A DNA stretch of 13,714 bases from an uncultured Eubacteriales bacterium (GTDB lineage: Bacteria; Bacillota; Clostridia; TANB77; CAG-508), in the NCBI GenBank assembly GCA_902766085.1, contig CACXCH010000104.1:1-13714 (forward strand). Reading direction: 5' to 3'. The notes under the pieces were generated by a model. That model was not told the DNA's origin. It made no database searches and worked only from the letters and a program-made list of their open reading frames with translations. The translations under genes and the position numbers were made by a program. Shown here piece by piece: positions 5,919 to 12,971 of the stretch (positions within the stretch are counted from its first letter, which is position 1; every line of letters begins with the position of its first letter).

Positions 5919-8900
5919 ATGAAAGTTTTATTTGCTGTAAGCAATAGTAATATTACAGACTCTGTAGTAAGTAGATATCAACAAAAATTTAAAGAAATTA
6001 TTACAAGTAAGAACGTTTATTATTTTAATGCAATAATTAATGAATTGCAAAAGGATAAATCTTATGATTCTATAGTTATAAGCGAGGACTTAGAGCCAAT
6101 TTCTAATAATAACTATGATGCAATTGATAAATTTATTCTTGAAAAACTTGATAGAATTTCTGATGAAGCCTCAAAAATAACGGGCGAAGATATTCCAATA
6201 ATATTTATTTGCTCTGATAGACGTACGAATAATGACAAACTATTAAGAAGTTTATTTAGTATGAGCATTTATAATGCTTTAGTTGGAAATGACAGGAGCA
6301 TTAATAATGTTTGTGACTTAATTAACAAACCACGTAATAAAAAAGAGGCAAAGAAATATTATCAAATTGAAAATGATAATGACGTTGTTGACTATGTATC
6401 ACAAAATGGCAAAGAAGAATTGGTAAGTGAAACGCAAATGCAGAGCATTTTGTCATACTATAATAAAATTGGAAATAATGAAAAGAAATGTGTTGAAGCA
6501 TTTGACAGAATAAGTACACAATATGATCAAACTCAACTTCGATTAATTGCCAAAATGTTACCAATGTCTGTAAAGGCTATACTTGAACAAAAGTCAGCAA
6601 CATATCAAAGACTAATGACAGGTGGAACTGTTCTTTCAAATGGGAACGATGTTAGATATAGCAATAATAATGAAAGTAATAAATTAGATTTCCTTGAGAA
6701 AGATTTGGAAAGATCAAAATTAAGTGCGCCAGTTGTAATACCAGCATCAATAAATATTAATAAAAATAATAATAGAAGAGCAAATAATGCTATTACAAAC
6801 AATGGATTAAATACAAATGCAAATATTACTAACGATAATAATTTTAACCAAAATAATAATTTAATAGGAAATAACAATTTTAACACAAACAGCAATTTAA
6901 CAGAAGGCAAAAATCCTAATCCTAATGAAAATAGCTATAATCAATCTATGTTGTACAACAATTATGCAAATAACCCATATAGTATGTCAAACAGCTTTAA
7001 TAATATGGGCGGTGGCTATACAATGACAAATCAGATACAACCTAATGAACCAATTAATTCTAATTTATCTTCAAATATTAACTTTGAAAATGAAACTACA
7101 GCGAATGTTGAAAAAAGTTTACAAAATGAAACATCAAATTTGGGAATTGATGAAGAAGTTAAAAAGAGAGGTAGAGGCAGACCTAAAAAGGTTAAACCTG
7201 TTGAAGAAAATGGTGCATTAAAGAGAGGCAGAGGCAGACCTAAAAAAATTGTTACTGAACCAGAAAATAATGCAGAAAACAACACTAATATACAAAATAT
7301 TGAAAATAAACAACTTCAACAACAAAATGAGCAAATTACAAATACTAATTCTAATTCGATCGTAAGTCAAAGCCCATATATGCAAGCAAATACAAATAAT
7401 TATGGAACTACGGGATCTAAAACTAATAACGTTTATGGACAAACAGACTCAACGCCTTATGAGGTTTCAAGCTCAAATACCAATAACCCATCTGAACAAA
7501 TAAGTGTGAACCCTTATGATAATTTAGAATCAAGTATTAATAATCAATATGATCAAACAAATATAAATCCTTATGAAGTGTCTAGATTAAATAATAATCG
7601 TTTTCTTGATCAACAAAATAAAAATGATAATAATGATATAAAACAAGGCCAAAATATTAATAATTCGTACAACCAAACGGAAAACAACCAACAAAATTCA
7701 AATACTAACAATTTATATAATCCAATGGAAAGTAGCCAACAAAATTTAAACACTAATAATTTATATAATCCAATGGAAAGTAACCAACAAAATTTAAACA
7801 CTAATAATTTATATAATCCAATGGAAAGTAATCAACAAAATTCAAATACTAATAATTTATATAATCCAATGGAAAGTAGCCAACAAAATTCGAATACTAA
7901 CAACTTTTATAGTTCAATGGAAAGCGGTCAACAAAATTCAAGCACTAATAACTTCTATAACCAAGGAGAAAGAACGCAGCAAAACTTGAATTCTACCAAT
8001 AATCCATACGATGAGATGAATAGTACAAAGCAAAATCCTTATGGCAGTATGCAACAGAATTCTTATAATTCATATAATCAAAATAATAATTTTAACAATA
8101 GAGGCTATCAAAATGACCCAAATCAGCGTAATAGTGTAAGCGGATATGATGAATTTGGCTTTTATAGCACAGAGCTAGTAAACAATAATCCACAAAAGGA
8201 AAACAACAATGTAAATATGATGCCAAATAATACAAAAGGCAAAATTGCAACATTTGTTGGAACTACAAAAAATGGAACATCATTTATAATAAATAACTTA
8301 GCACAATACATGTCACAAGGCAATGTAAAAATTGCAATTTTAGATGCTACAAGAAACAAAAACGATTATTATATGTTTACAAATAATGACCAAAGACTAA
8401 TGAAAATTGCTTCAAGTAGTGTTCAAAGTTTAGCTACAGGTAGCATTAATGGGATAAAGATCAATAACAATTTAACTGTATTTACATCAATACCAGATAG
8501 CATGAGTGCTGTAAATTCAAATCAAGTAATTGATACTTTGCAAGAAAATTTTGATATAAGCTTGATTGATTGTGATTTCGAATCAGACCCTAATTACTTT
8601 ATACATGCAAATGAAATTTATCTAGTACAGACCATGGATGCATTTACAATTCAGCCTTTAACCAAATTTTTGAGTAATTTAAAATCTAGAAATGTTTTAG
8701 ATGAAAGTAAATTGAGAATTATAATCAACAAATATGTAAACTTAAAAAGATTAGATTATAGGCTAATTATTGGTGGTATGTCTAAATACAATGAACCATC
8801 AATGACATTACAAAGGGACTTATTTAATCCTAACAATGTAAAAAACGTTATTGTACCTTTTAATGAACAAAACTATGAGAAATACCTTGAAGAAATTGCA

Positions 8901-9167
8901 ATGTGTCAATTATCATTAGACGGATTCACACAGGATTTATTATCTTCACTTGAAACGATAAAACAAATGGTATTTCCACAGATGCCAAATAACTCTACAA
9001 GAAATGATGAAAAAAAATATGGTAATTATGAAAAGAAAGAAAAGCGCCATGGAATTGGGCTATTCGGGAAAAAGAATAAAACAGAAAATAACGCAAATAA
9101 CAATAGTATGCCTCAATTTACAAACGATATGAATAATACATTAAATAGAATGAGAAATAATTTTTAA
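5919..9167 (+). CDS. CpaE/MinD-like P-loop protein with AT-hooks and an Asn-rich repeat linker
   Basis: This is a 1082-residue protein with no N-terminal signal peptide. Residues 1-135 alternate strands and helices (MKVLFAVSNSN; SIVISEDLEP; IPIIFICSDRR), like the receiver-like N-terminus of CpaE ATPases. A helical part follows to about 235. Residues about 240-770 are a low-complexity Asn/Gln/Ser/Tyr linker holding two AT-hook-like motifs (415-424 and 435-443) and six 16-residue tandem repeats (591-686). Residues 773-1015 resemble a MinD/ParA fold, with D809 in ILDATR and D884 in SLIDCD. The P-loop position reads GTTKNGTS (781-788) and lacks the expected GKT lysine and the KGG signature. The C-terminus is basic (KKEKRHGIGLFGKKNK, about 1039-1054), perhaps membrane-binding. 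AGGGGG at 5906-5911 fixes the start. No Tad/pilus genes are present. Its role is unknown; scaffolding or positioning is inference. Confidence 0.7.
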   Translation: MKVLFAVSNSNITDSVVSRYQQKFKEIITSKNVYYFNAIINELQKDKSYDSIVISEDLEPISNNNYDAIDKFILEKLDRISDEASKITGEDIPIIFICSDRRTNNDKLLRSLFSMSIYNALVGNDRSINNVCDLINKPRNKKEAKKYYQIENDNDVVDYVSQNGKEELVSETQMQSILSYYNKIGNNEKKCVEAFDRISTQYDQTQLRLIAKMLPMSVKAILEQKSATYQRLMTGGTVLSNGNDVRYSNNNESNKLDFLEKDLERSKLSAPVVIPASININKNNNRRANNAITNNGLNTNANITNDNNFNQNNNLIGNNNFNTNSNLTEGKNPNPNENSYNQSMLYNNYANNPYSMSNSFNNMGGGYTMTNQIQPNEPINSNLSSNINFENETTANVEKSLQNETSNLGIDEEVKKRGRGRPKKVKPVEENGALKRGRGRPKKIVTEPENNAENNTNIQNIENKQLQQQNEQITNTNSNSIVSQSPYMQANTNNYGTTGSKTNNVYGQTDSTPYEVSSSNTNNPSEQISVNPYDNLESSINNQYDQTNINPYEVSRLNNNRFLDQQNKNDNNDIKQGQNINNSYNQTENNQQNSNTNNLYNPMESSQQNLNTNNLYNPMESNQQNLNTNNLYNPMESNQQNSNTNNLYNPMESSQQNSNTNNFYSSMESGQQNSSTNNFYNQGERTQQNLNSTNNPYDEMNSTKQNPYGSMQQNSYNSYNQNNNFNNRGYQNDPNQRNSVSGYDEFGFYSTELVNNNPQKENNNVNMMPNNTKGKIATFVGTTKNGTSFIINNLAQYMSQGNVKIAILDATRNKNDYYMFTNNDQRLMKIASSSVQSLATGSINGIKINNNLTVFTSIPDSMSAVNSNQVIDTLQENFDISLIDCDFESDPNYFIHANEIYLVQTMDAFTIQPLTKFLSNLKSRNVLDESKLRIIINKYVNLKRLDYRLIIGGMSKYNEPSMTLQRDLFNPNNVKNVIVPFNEQNYEKYLEEIAMCQLSLDGFTQDLLSSLETIKQMVFPQMPNNSTRNDEKKYGNYEKKEKRHGIGLFGKKNKTENNANNNSMPQFTNDMNNTLNRMRNNF
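7161..7247 (+). other. Paired AT-hook-like motifs within the P-loop protein gene
   Basis: These bases encode KKRGRGRPKK (residues 415-424) and KRGRGRPKK (435-443), 19 codons apart. The DNA of the two copies is nearly identical (25 of 26 bases at 7164-7189 versus 7221-7246), which indicates internal duplication. The RGRP core flanked by lysines is the AT-hook signature for minor-groove binding to AT-rich DNA. The motif is seen directly; DNA binding is inferred. Confidence 0.65.
7689..7976 (+). repeat. 48-bp coding tandem repeat, six units
   Basis: Six in-frame units of exactly 48 bp start at 7689, 7737, 7785, 7833, 7881 and 7929. A decayed seventh begins at 7977. Each encodes about 16 residues of the form QQNSNTNNLYNPMESS. 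The first four are almost identical and the later ones drift (NNFYSSMESG, NNFYNQGERT). Sharp period and graded divergence suggest recent unit gain by slippage or recombination. Confidence 0.92.
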
Positions 9168-9187
9168 AAAGGAAAGAGGTGAAGAAC

Positions 9188-10294
9188 TTGGAAATAGCAG
9201 CATTATGCTTTATAGTGCTTTTAGTAATTATTGTTATTGTTTTAATGATATACAACTATTCAATACACAAAAAGGTTGATACTTATTCTAATCTAAACCA
9301 AAGGGTTACGAGCTTAAACGTATTACAAGATTTTATGAATACTCTTGGTAATAATTTAACAATTGAAGAAAAGCTTGAAAACATAAATGATATTTTAATA
9401 AACAAATACTCAATAAAATATTCAACAATTGTTGTTTTTGATGGAGCCGAGTATGTGATTAAGGCTTCAAATGTTGACAAAAAACATTGGCATACTTTAA
9501 GAAACTTACAAAATGACCCAGTTTTTGCTGATAGCATAAAAAGTGCTACTCCTAAATATATAACTGTAGATAATGAAAATGAAAAGCTACCATACCAAAA
9601 AATGGAATTTGGCAGAGCAAAATGTGCAATGTTCTTTCCTCTATATGTGGATAACGTTTACATAGGATACTGGATAATAGAGGGAAGTAAGCCACATGAA
9701 TTTGATAAGCTAGATACAACAATACTAGAAGTAGTAAAAAATAATATCGTTACAATCTTAAAAACAGTTGAGAAGCAGTCTACTCTTGAAAATATTGTTA
9801 GGGATGACTTGTATTCAGGCTTAAAAAGTGAAACATATCTATATGGTGATGGTAAAAAAGTAATTGACAAATATACTACATCAGCAGTATGTATGTTCAA
9901 AATTGTTAATTTAACTGAAATTAACAAAGAAGTTAGCAGAGACACTGGAAACAATGTTGTAACAACAGTTTCTAAATTTGTTCAAAATAATTTGGCTAAT
10001 GAGTATATTTTTGTAAGATATATGGGACCAAAGTTTGTTATAGTATTTTCAGGGGTTGATACAAACGGAGCAACTAATTTTATGAAAGACATGAAAGCAA
10101 AACTTGAAAGCCTAAAAATTGATTATGCGGATGACTATCCTTATGATGACAACGAGGACGGAAGTCAAAAAGTTAGCCCAAAGATTAGAGTTGCTATTTC
10201 TACATATTACAAAGGAACAGCACTTGATGGAGCACTAAAGAAAATGGAACAGTTTATTGACGAATCAAACGAAGAAACTATAAACAATTTGTAA
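9188..10294 (+). CDS. Membrane-anchored GAF protein with a degenerate GGDEF domain
   Basis: The product has one N-terminal transmembrane helix (about the first 22 residues), then a GAF-like sensory domain (about 40-195), then a C-terminal region that follows the GGDEF fold. It keeps the 'D..F..IN...G...' like stretch (VCMFKIVNLTEINKEVSRDTGNNVV) and the strand before the active site. The signature RYGGDEF reads RYMGPKF, so the catalytic acid and the GG pair are lost. Cyclic-di-GMP synthesis is therefore unlikely; a nucleotide- or protein-binding role is possible. I chose TTG at 9188 because AAAGAGGTGA (9173-9182) lies 5 nt upstream. A GTG at 9179 in the same frame, adding 3 residues, is the alternative. 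It follows the P-loop gene by about 20 nt, so it is very probably in the same operon. No terminator is visible after it. Confidence 0.7.
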   Translation: MEIAALCFIVLLVIIVIVLMIYNYSIHKKVDTYSNLNQRVTSLNVLQDFMNTLGNNLTIEEKLENINDILINKYSIKYSTIVVFDGAEYVIKASNVDKKHWHTLRNLQNDPVFADSIKSATPKYITVDNENEKLPYQKMEFGRAKCAMFFPLYVDNVYIGYWIIEGSKPHEFDKLDTTILEVVKNNIVTILKTVEKQSTLENIVRDDLYSGLKSETYLYGDGKKVIDKYTTSAVCMFKIVNLTEINKEVSRDTGNNVVTTVSKFVQNNLANEYIFVRYMGPKFVIVFSGVDTNGATNFMKDMKAKLESLKIDYADDYPYDDNEDGSQKVSPKIRVAISTYYKGTALDGALKKMEQFIDESNEETINNL

Positions 10295-10298
10295 AATC

Positions 10299-10396
10299 AA
10301 ACAAATTTAAAAAAGATTAGTGAAATTAGTTTTGAAGAAATATGTTAATTAAACAAATTTTAAAGAAGGATTAATTAAATAAATTCTAAAGAAAGA
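10299..10396 (+). repeat. AT-rich 26-nt tandem repeats in the ireB leader
   Basis: Two adjacent 26-nt units (10345-10370 and 10371-10396) match at 23 of 26 positions: TTAATTAAAyAAATTyTAAAGAArGA. A decayed unit in the same phase shares AAACAAATTT at 10299, exactly 52 nt upstream of the same string at 10351. A weaker echo (TTTTGAAGAA at 10330) lies between. The array fills nearly the whole gap before ireB, where I see no clear promoter. The last unit runs into its ribosome binding site. Confidence 0.6.
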
Positions 10397-10407
10397 AGGT
10401 GGTTTTT

Positions 10408-10662
10408 ATGGCTACAGATGAAACAGTCAGCTTTAAAATTGAAAGAGAAGAAAATGCTAAAACAAAGGAAATTTTAAAAGAGGTCTATGATGCATTAAAA
10501 GAAAAAGGATATAATCCGATAAATCAAATTGTAGGTTATATTCTTTCAGGAGATCCAACCTATATAACTAGTCATAAAAATGCTAGAAATCTTATTAGGC
10601 AAGTAGAAAGAGATGAGTTACTTGAAAAAATGGTTAAGGAATATATAAAAGTAGATGAGTAG
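10408..10662 (+). CDS. ireB: IreB family regulatory phosphoprotein
   Basis: This is a small cytoplasmic protein of the UPF0297/IreB family (84 residues). In Enterococcus faecalis, IreB is phosphorylated on two N-terminal threonines by the PASTA kinase IreK and acts in cell-envelope stress and cephalosporin tolerance. The N-terminal TDETV motif is conserved here, with T3 and T6 as the candidate phosphosites. The rest (YDALKEKGYNPINQIVGYIL, SGDPTYITSHKNARNLI) matches the family along its whole length. AGAAGGTGG at 10394-10402 precedes this ATG; a GTG at 10399 inside that site is not the start. The gene overlaps ruvX by 8 nt, the usual ireB-ruvX arrangement in Firmicutes. The kinase and phosphatase genes are not in this window. 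Confidence 0.95.
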   Translation: MATDETVSFKIEREENAKTKEILKEVYDALKEKGYNPINQIVGYILSGDPTYITSHKNARNLIRQVERDELLEKMVKEYIKVDE

Positions 10663-11071
10663 AACAATTGGAATTGATTATGGGGTAACAAGAACTGGTA
10701 TAGCGATAACTGATGAATTAGGAATTACAGCACAAGGACTAGAAACAATTACTTCAAATGGAAATGATAAAGTAATATTAAAAAGACTTGCTGAACTATT
10801 TGAACAATATGACGTAGATAAGATTGTTATAGGGAATCCTATAAACCTTAATGGTTCAGAGAGTGAAAGATCAAAAGAGACAGAGAAATTTATACACAAA
10901 TTGAAGTCCCGTTTTAATGATAAACAAATTATTAAAATTGACGAAAGACTAACAACTGTAGAAGCACATAGGACAATGAATTTTCTCGGTGTGAAAAACA
11001 GAAAGAAAAAGGAAATTGTTGACACAATAGCAGCAGTATATATCCTAGAAGGATATATTGATAGAAAATAA
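10655..11071 (+). CDS. ruvX: YqgF/RuvX family RNase H-fold nuclease
   Basis: This is a cytoplasmic RNase H-fold protein of 138 residues, full length for the family. Members are annotated as putative Holliday junction resolvases, and in E. coli YqgF is linked to 16S rRNA 5' processing. The conserved acidic residues are visible: D8 in IGIDYG, E97 in KIDERLTTVEAH, and D123 in VDTIAAVYILEGYI. NPINLNGSES (61-70) matches the usual VGxPxxxxG loop region. The ATG overlaps the last 8 nt of ireB, so translation is probably coupled. The gene lies before efp, which has its own promoter. Confidence 0.95.
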   Translation: MSRTIGIDYGVTRTGIAITDELGITAQGLETITSNGNDKVILKRLAELFEQYDVDKIVIGNPINLNGSESERSKETEKFIHKLKSRFNDKQIIKIDERLTTVEAHRTMNFLGVKNRKKKEIVDTIAAVYILEGYIDRK

Positions 11072-11080
11072 GCAAAAGAC

Positions 11081-11127
11081 TTGATTTTACATAAAAAATA
11101 GTGTAAAATAAAATATATTTGTATAAT
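11081..11127 (+). promoter_or_regulatory. Promoter region of efp
   Basis: TTGATT at 11081-11086, a 17-nt spacer and TAAAAT at 11104-11109 make a good sigma-A type promoter just after the ruvX stop. A second perfect TATAAT at 11122-11127 lies closer to the gene, with only a poor -35, and may be a tandem start. Confidence 0.65.
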
Positions 11128-11149
11128 AATTTGGAAAGGGGTAATAATA

Positions 11150-11716
11150 ATGGCAACAGTATATTCAGCAGGAGATTTTAGAAATGGAACAACATTTGAG
11201 ATGGATGGAAATGTTTATAGAATAGTAGAATTCCAACACGTAAAACCAGGAAAGGGCTCTGCATTTGTTAGAACAAAAATAAAAAATGTTATAAATGGAA
11301 ATGTAATTGAAAAAACATTCAACCCATCAGAAAAATTCCCAGCAGCAGAAATCGAAAAGAAGGAAATGCAATATTTATATGAGGATAGTGGATTATATTA
11401 CTTTATGGATAATGAAACTTATGAGCAAATTCCGCTTAATAAAGAACAATTAGGAGACAGCTTAAAATTCCTAAAAGAAAATATGAATGTTAAATTATTA
11501 TCATATAAAGGAAATGTATTTTCTATTGAATTACCAATTTCAGTTGACTTTGTTGTAAAATATACAGAACCAGGATTTGCTGGAAATACAACAACAACAT
11601 CTGGAAAACCTGCTACACTTGAAAACGGATACGAATTAACTGTTCCAATGTTCATCAATATTGGAGATACTATTAGAGTTGACACAAGAACTGGCGAATA
11701 TATGGAAAGAGTTTAA
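11150..11716 (+). CDS. efp: Translation elongation factor P
   Basis: EF-P enters the ribosomal E site and rescues ribosomes stalled at polyproline stretches. The 188-residue product is full length with all three beta-barrel domains. The KPGKGSAFVRTKIKN loop (32-46) carries the tip lysine K35, the site that is modified in other bacteria. The C-terminal signature (VPMFINIGDTIRVDTRTGEYMERV) is intact. I do not see a modification enzyme gene in the window, so the type of modification is open. AAAGGGG at 11135-11141 precedes the ATG by 8 nt. The next gene starts 16 nt after the stop and is probably in the same transcript. Confidence 0.97.
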   Translation: MATVYSAGDFRNGTTFEMDGNVYRIVEFQHVKPGKGSAFVRTKIKNVINGNVIEKTFNPSEKFPAAEIEKKEMQYLYEDSGLYYFMDNETYEQIPLNKEQLGDSLKFLKENMNVKLLSYKGNVFSIELPISVDFVVKYTEPGFAGNTTTTSGKPATLENGYELTVPMFINIGDTIRVDTRTGEYMERV

Positions 11717-11732
11717 TGAAAGGTAAAGATAT

Positions 11733-12158
11733 ATGTCTGAAAACAATGATTTTAAAGAAATTCTTCAAAAAATTGAGAAGCTAGAAGAAAACCAAAGAAA
11801 GCTTGAAAAACGATTCAAGAAGCTTCAAAAGGATATTATAAATATTCAAGAGGATATTTATATAGATAGCGATGATGATGAAGAATATGATGATGTTGAC
11901 GAGGATATCACATACGATGATGAATGTGAATTTGAAATTACCTGCCCTTATTGTGGCTTTGAGTTTATAGCAGATGATAACGCAAAGGGAAAAGAACAAG
12001 TAAAATGCCCTAAATGTCATAAAATTATTGAGCTTGACTGGGATATGTGCGATGAAGATTGCGAGAATTGCCACCAACACGATAGTTTAAATGTTGCAGA
12101 AAAGGACGATGAGCAATATAAAAATGACAATGAGCAGAATAACGAAGACGATATGTAA
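11733..12158 (+). CDS. Acidic coiled-coil protein with zinc ribbon
   Basis: I do not recognise a named family. The 141-residue product has a charged coiled coil (about 5-42, heptad-like LQKIEKLEENQRKLEKR), a very acidic stretch (45-66), then a zinc-ribbon pair, CPYC (71-74) and KCPKC (C92, C95). A second Cys/His cluster follows (C106, C110, C113, H114, H116) before an acidic hydrophilic tail. There is no signal peptide or membrane helix, so it should be cytoplasmic. AAAGG at 11719-11723 is a moderate ribosome binding site. It lies 16 nt after efp, and its stop codon is inside the terminator stem, so it closes the efp transcript. Zinc binding by the first four cysteines is likely; function is unknown. 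Confidence 0.8.
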   Translation: MSENNDFKEILQKIEKLEENQRKLEKRFKKLQKDIINIQEDIYIDSDDDEEYDDVDEDITYDDECEFEITCPYCGFEFIADDNAKGKEQVKCPKCHKIIELDWDMCDEDCENCHQHDSLNVAEKDDEQYKNDNEQNNEDDM

Positions 12159-12191
12159 AAAAAGCAGACGCTTTTTTTACATATTTTTTTC
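12155..12191 (+). terminator. Intrinsic terminator of the efp transcript
   Basis: GTAAAAAAAGC (12155-12165) and GCTTTTTTTAC (12170-12180) form a perfect 11-bp stem with loop AGAC, followed by a T-rich tail. The A/T-symmetric stem could also stop transcripts from the other strand. It overlaps the stop codon of the upstream gene. Confidence 0.85.
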
Positions 12192-12200
12192 TAAATGTAC

Positions 12201-12229
12201 TTGATTAAATTAAAAAATTATGCTATTAT
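12201..12229 (+). promoter_or_regulatory. Promoter of tRNA-Trp
   Basis: TTGATT at 12201-12206, a 17-nt spacer, then TGC-TATTAT at 12221-12229 give a strong extended -10 promoter. Transcription should start near 12236, 15 nt before the mature tRNA. Confidence 0.8.
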
Positions 12230-12250
12230 AAAAATTGTTAAATTATTCAT

Positions 12251-12325
12251 AGGGGTATGATGTTAACGGTAGCATTCCGGTCTCCAAAACCGTGCGTCTG
12301 GGTTCAAATCCTAGTACCCCTGCCA
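12251..12325 (+). tRNA. trnW: tRNA-Trp (anticodon CCA)
   Basis: A complete cloverleaf can be folded. The acceptor stem pairs AGGGGTA (12251-12257) with TACCCCT (12315-12321). The D arm contains GGTA. The anticodon loop CTCCAAA has anticodon CCA. The T arm is CTGGG-TTCAAAT-CCTAG, followed by discriminator G and an encoded CCA tail. The outermost anticodon-stem position is a C/T mismatch. CCA reads UGG, and G73 is the usual tryptophan discriminator. Confidence 0.95.
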
Positions 12326-12356
12326 ATTTATAAAATTATGAACTTACAGGAGGTTA

Positions 12357-12971
12357 ATGTTAAGTTCTTTTTTTTACGTTTATAAAAGAATAGCAATAAT
12401 TGCTATTATAATTTGCATTCTATTTATTCCACTTATTTATAGTAATTCAATTTACTATAATTTAAATGATAATTTTAGTGAGAATAACAATAAATTTGAA
12501 TCTGATTTATTTATATGGCCAATACCGGGATATAGCAGAATATCTTCAAATTTTGGCTTAAGAAAAAGCCCAACAGCAGGGGCTTCCACTTTCCACAGTG
12601 GCATAGATATCCCAGCACCAGAAGGAACAAAGCTTTATGCAATAGATGATGGAGTGGTTACTTTTTCTGGATGGGGAGCAGGTGGAGGATATACTGTTAC
12701 AGTACAATTAAACAATTATCCTGATTTAAAATTCTCATTTTGTCACGTTTCACCTATTTTACTCGTAAAAGAAGATGACCAGATAAAAAGAGGAGAAATA
12801 ATTGCAAAAGTAGGACCAAAAAATGTTTACGGAATAAATAATAACCAATATAAAGATGAAAATGGTAATCCTACCAATGGAGCAACAACAGGTACACACC
12901 TACATTTCATAATAAAACAAAATAACATTCCAACTGATCCATTAAATTACTATAAAAACATTGAAAATTAA
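12357..12971 (+). CDS. M23 family metallopeptidase (LytM/peptidoglycan endopeptidase-like)
   Basis: This is a secreted or membrane-anchored zinc endopeptidase-like protein of 204 residues, probably acting on peptidoglycan cross-bridges or stem peptides. A short basic N-terminus and one hydrophobic segment (about 11-29) form a signal anchor. The M23 domain spans about 53-199, with the zinc motifs HSGID (H80, D84), FCHVSP (H130) and THLHF (H181, H183) all present, so it should be active. AGGAGG at 12348-12353 lies only 3 nt before the ATG; no better start is available in frame. The gene begins 31 nt after tRNA-Trp with no terminator and no convincing promoter between, so it may be read from the tRNA promoter. 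A 7-bp inverted repeat surrounds its ribosome binding site and start codon. Confidence 0.9.
   Translation: MLSSFFYVYKRIAIIAIIICILFIPLIYSNSIYYNLNDNFSENNNKFESDLFIWPIPGYSRISSNFGLRKSPTAGASTFHSGIDIPAPEGTKLYAIDDGVVTFSGWGAGGGYTVTVQLNNYPDLKFSFCHVSPILLVKEDDQIKRGEIIAKVGPKNVYGINNNQYKDENGNPTNGATTGTHLHFIIKQNNIPTDPLNYYKNIEN

Noticed and set aside
6605..6910. Long antisense reading frames opposite the Asn-rich gene and elsewhere on the - strand
   Set aside because: They mirror the low-complexity or A-rich coding strand, lack ribosome binding sites, and encode biased hydrophobic sequence with no recognisable motifs.
10399..10407. GTG at 10399 as the start of IreB
   Set aside because: It lies inside the ribosome binding site, and family members begin with a short stretch before TDETV, matching the ATG at 10408.
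11038..11058. Near-perfect inverted repeat (TATATCCT / AGGATATA) at the end of ruvX as a terminator
   Set aside because: It lies inside conserved coding sequence (YILEGYI), has no following T-tract, and is simply produced by the codons used.
12060..12078. CENCH (residues 110-114 of the coiled-coil protein) matches the CxxCH heme c motif
   Set aside because: The protein has no signal peptide and is predicted cytoplasmic, and the motif sits in a wider Cys/His cluster after a zinc ribbon, so metal binding is more likely than heme c attachment.
12341..12362. Resemblance of AACTTACAGGAGGTTAATGTT to the arm of the palindromic element
   Set aside because: It needs a 3-nt insertion and has no matching second arm nearby; the similarity is partly due to ribosome binding site and start codon sequence.
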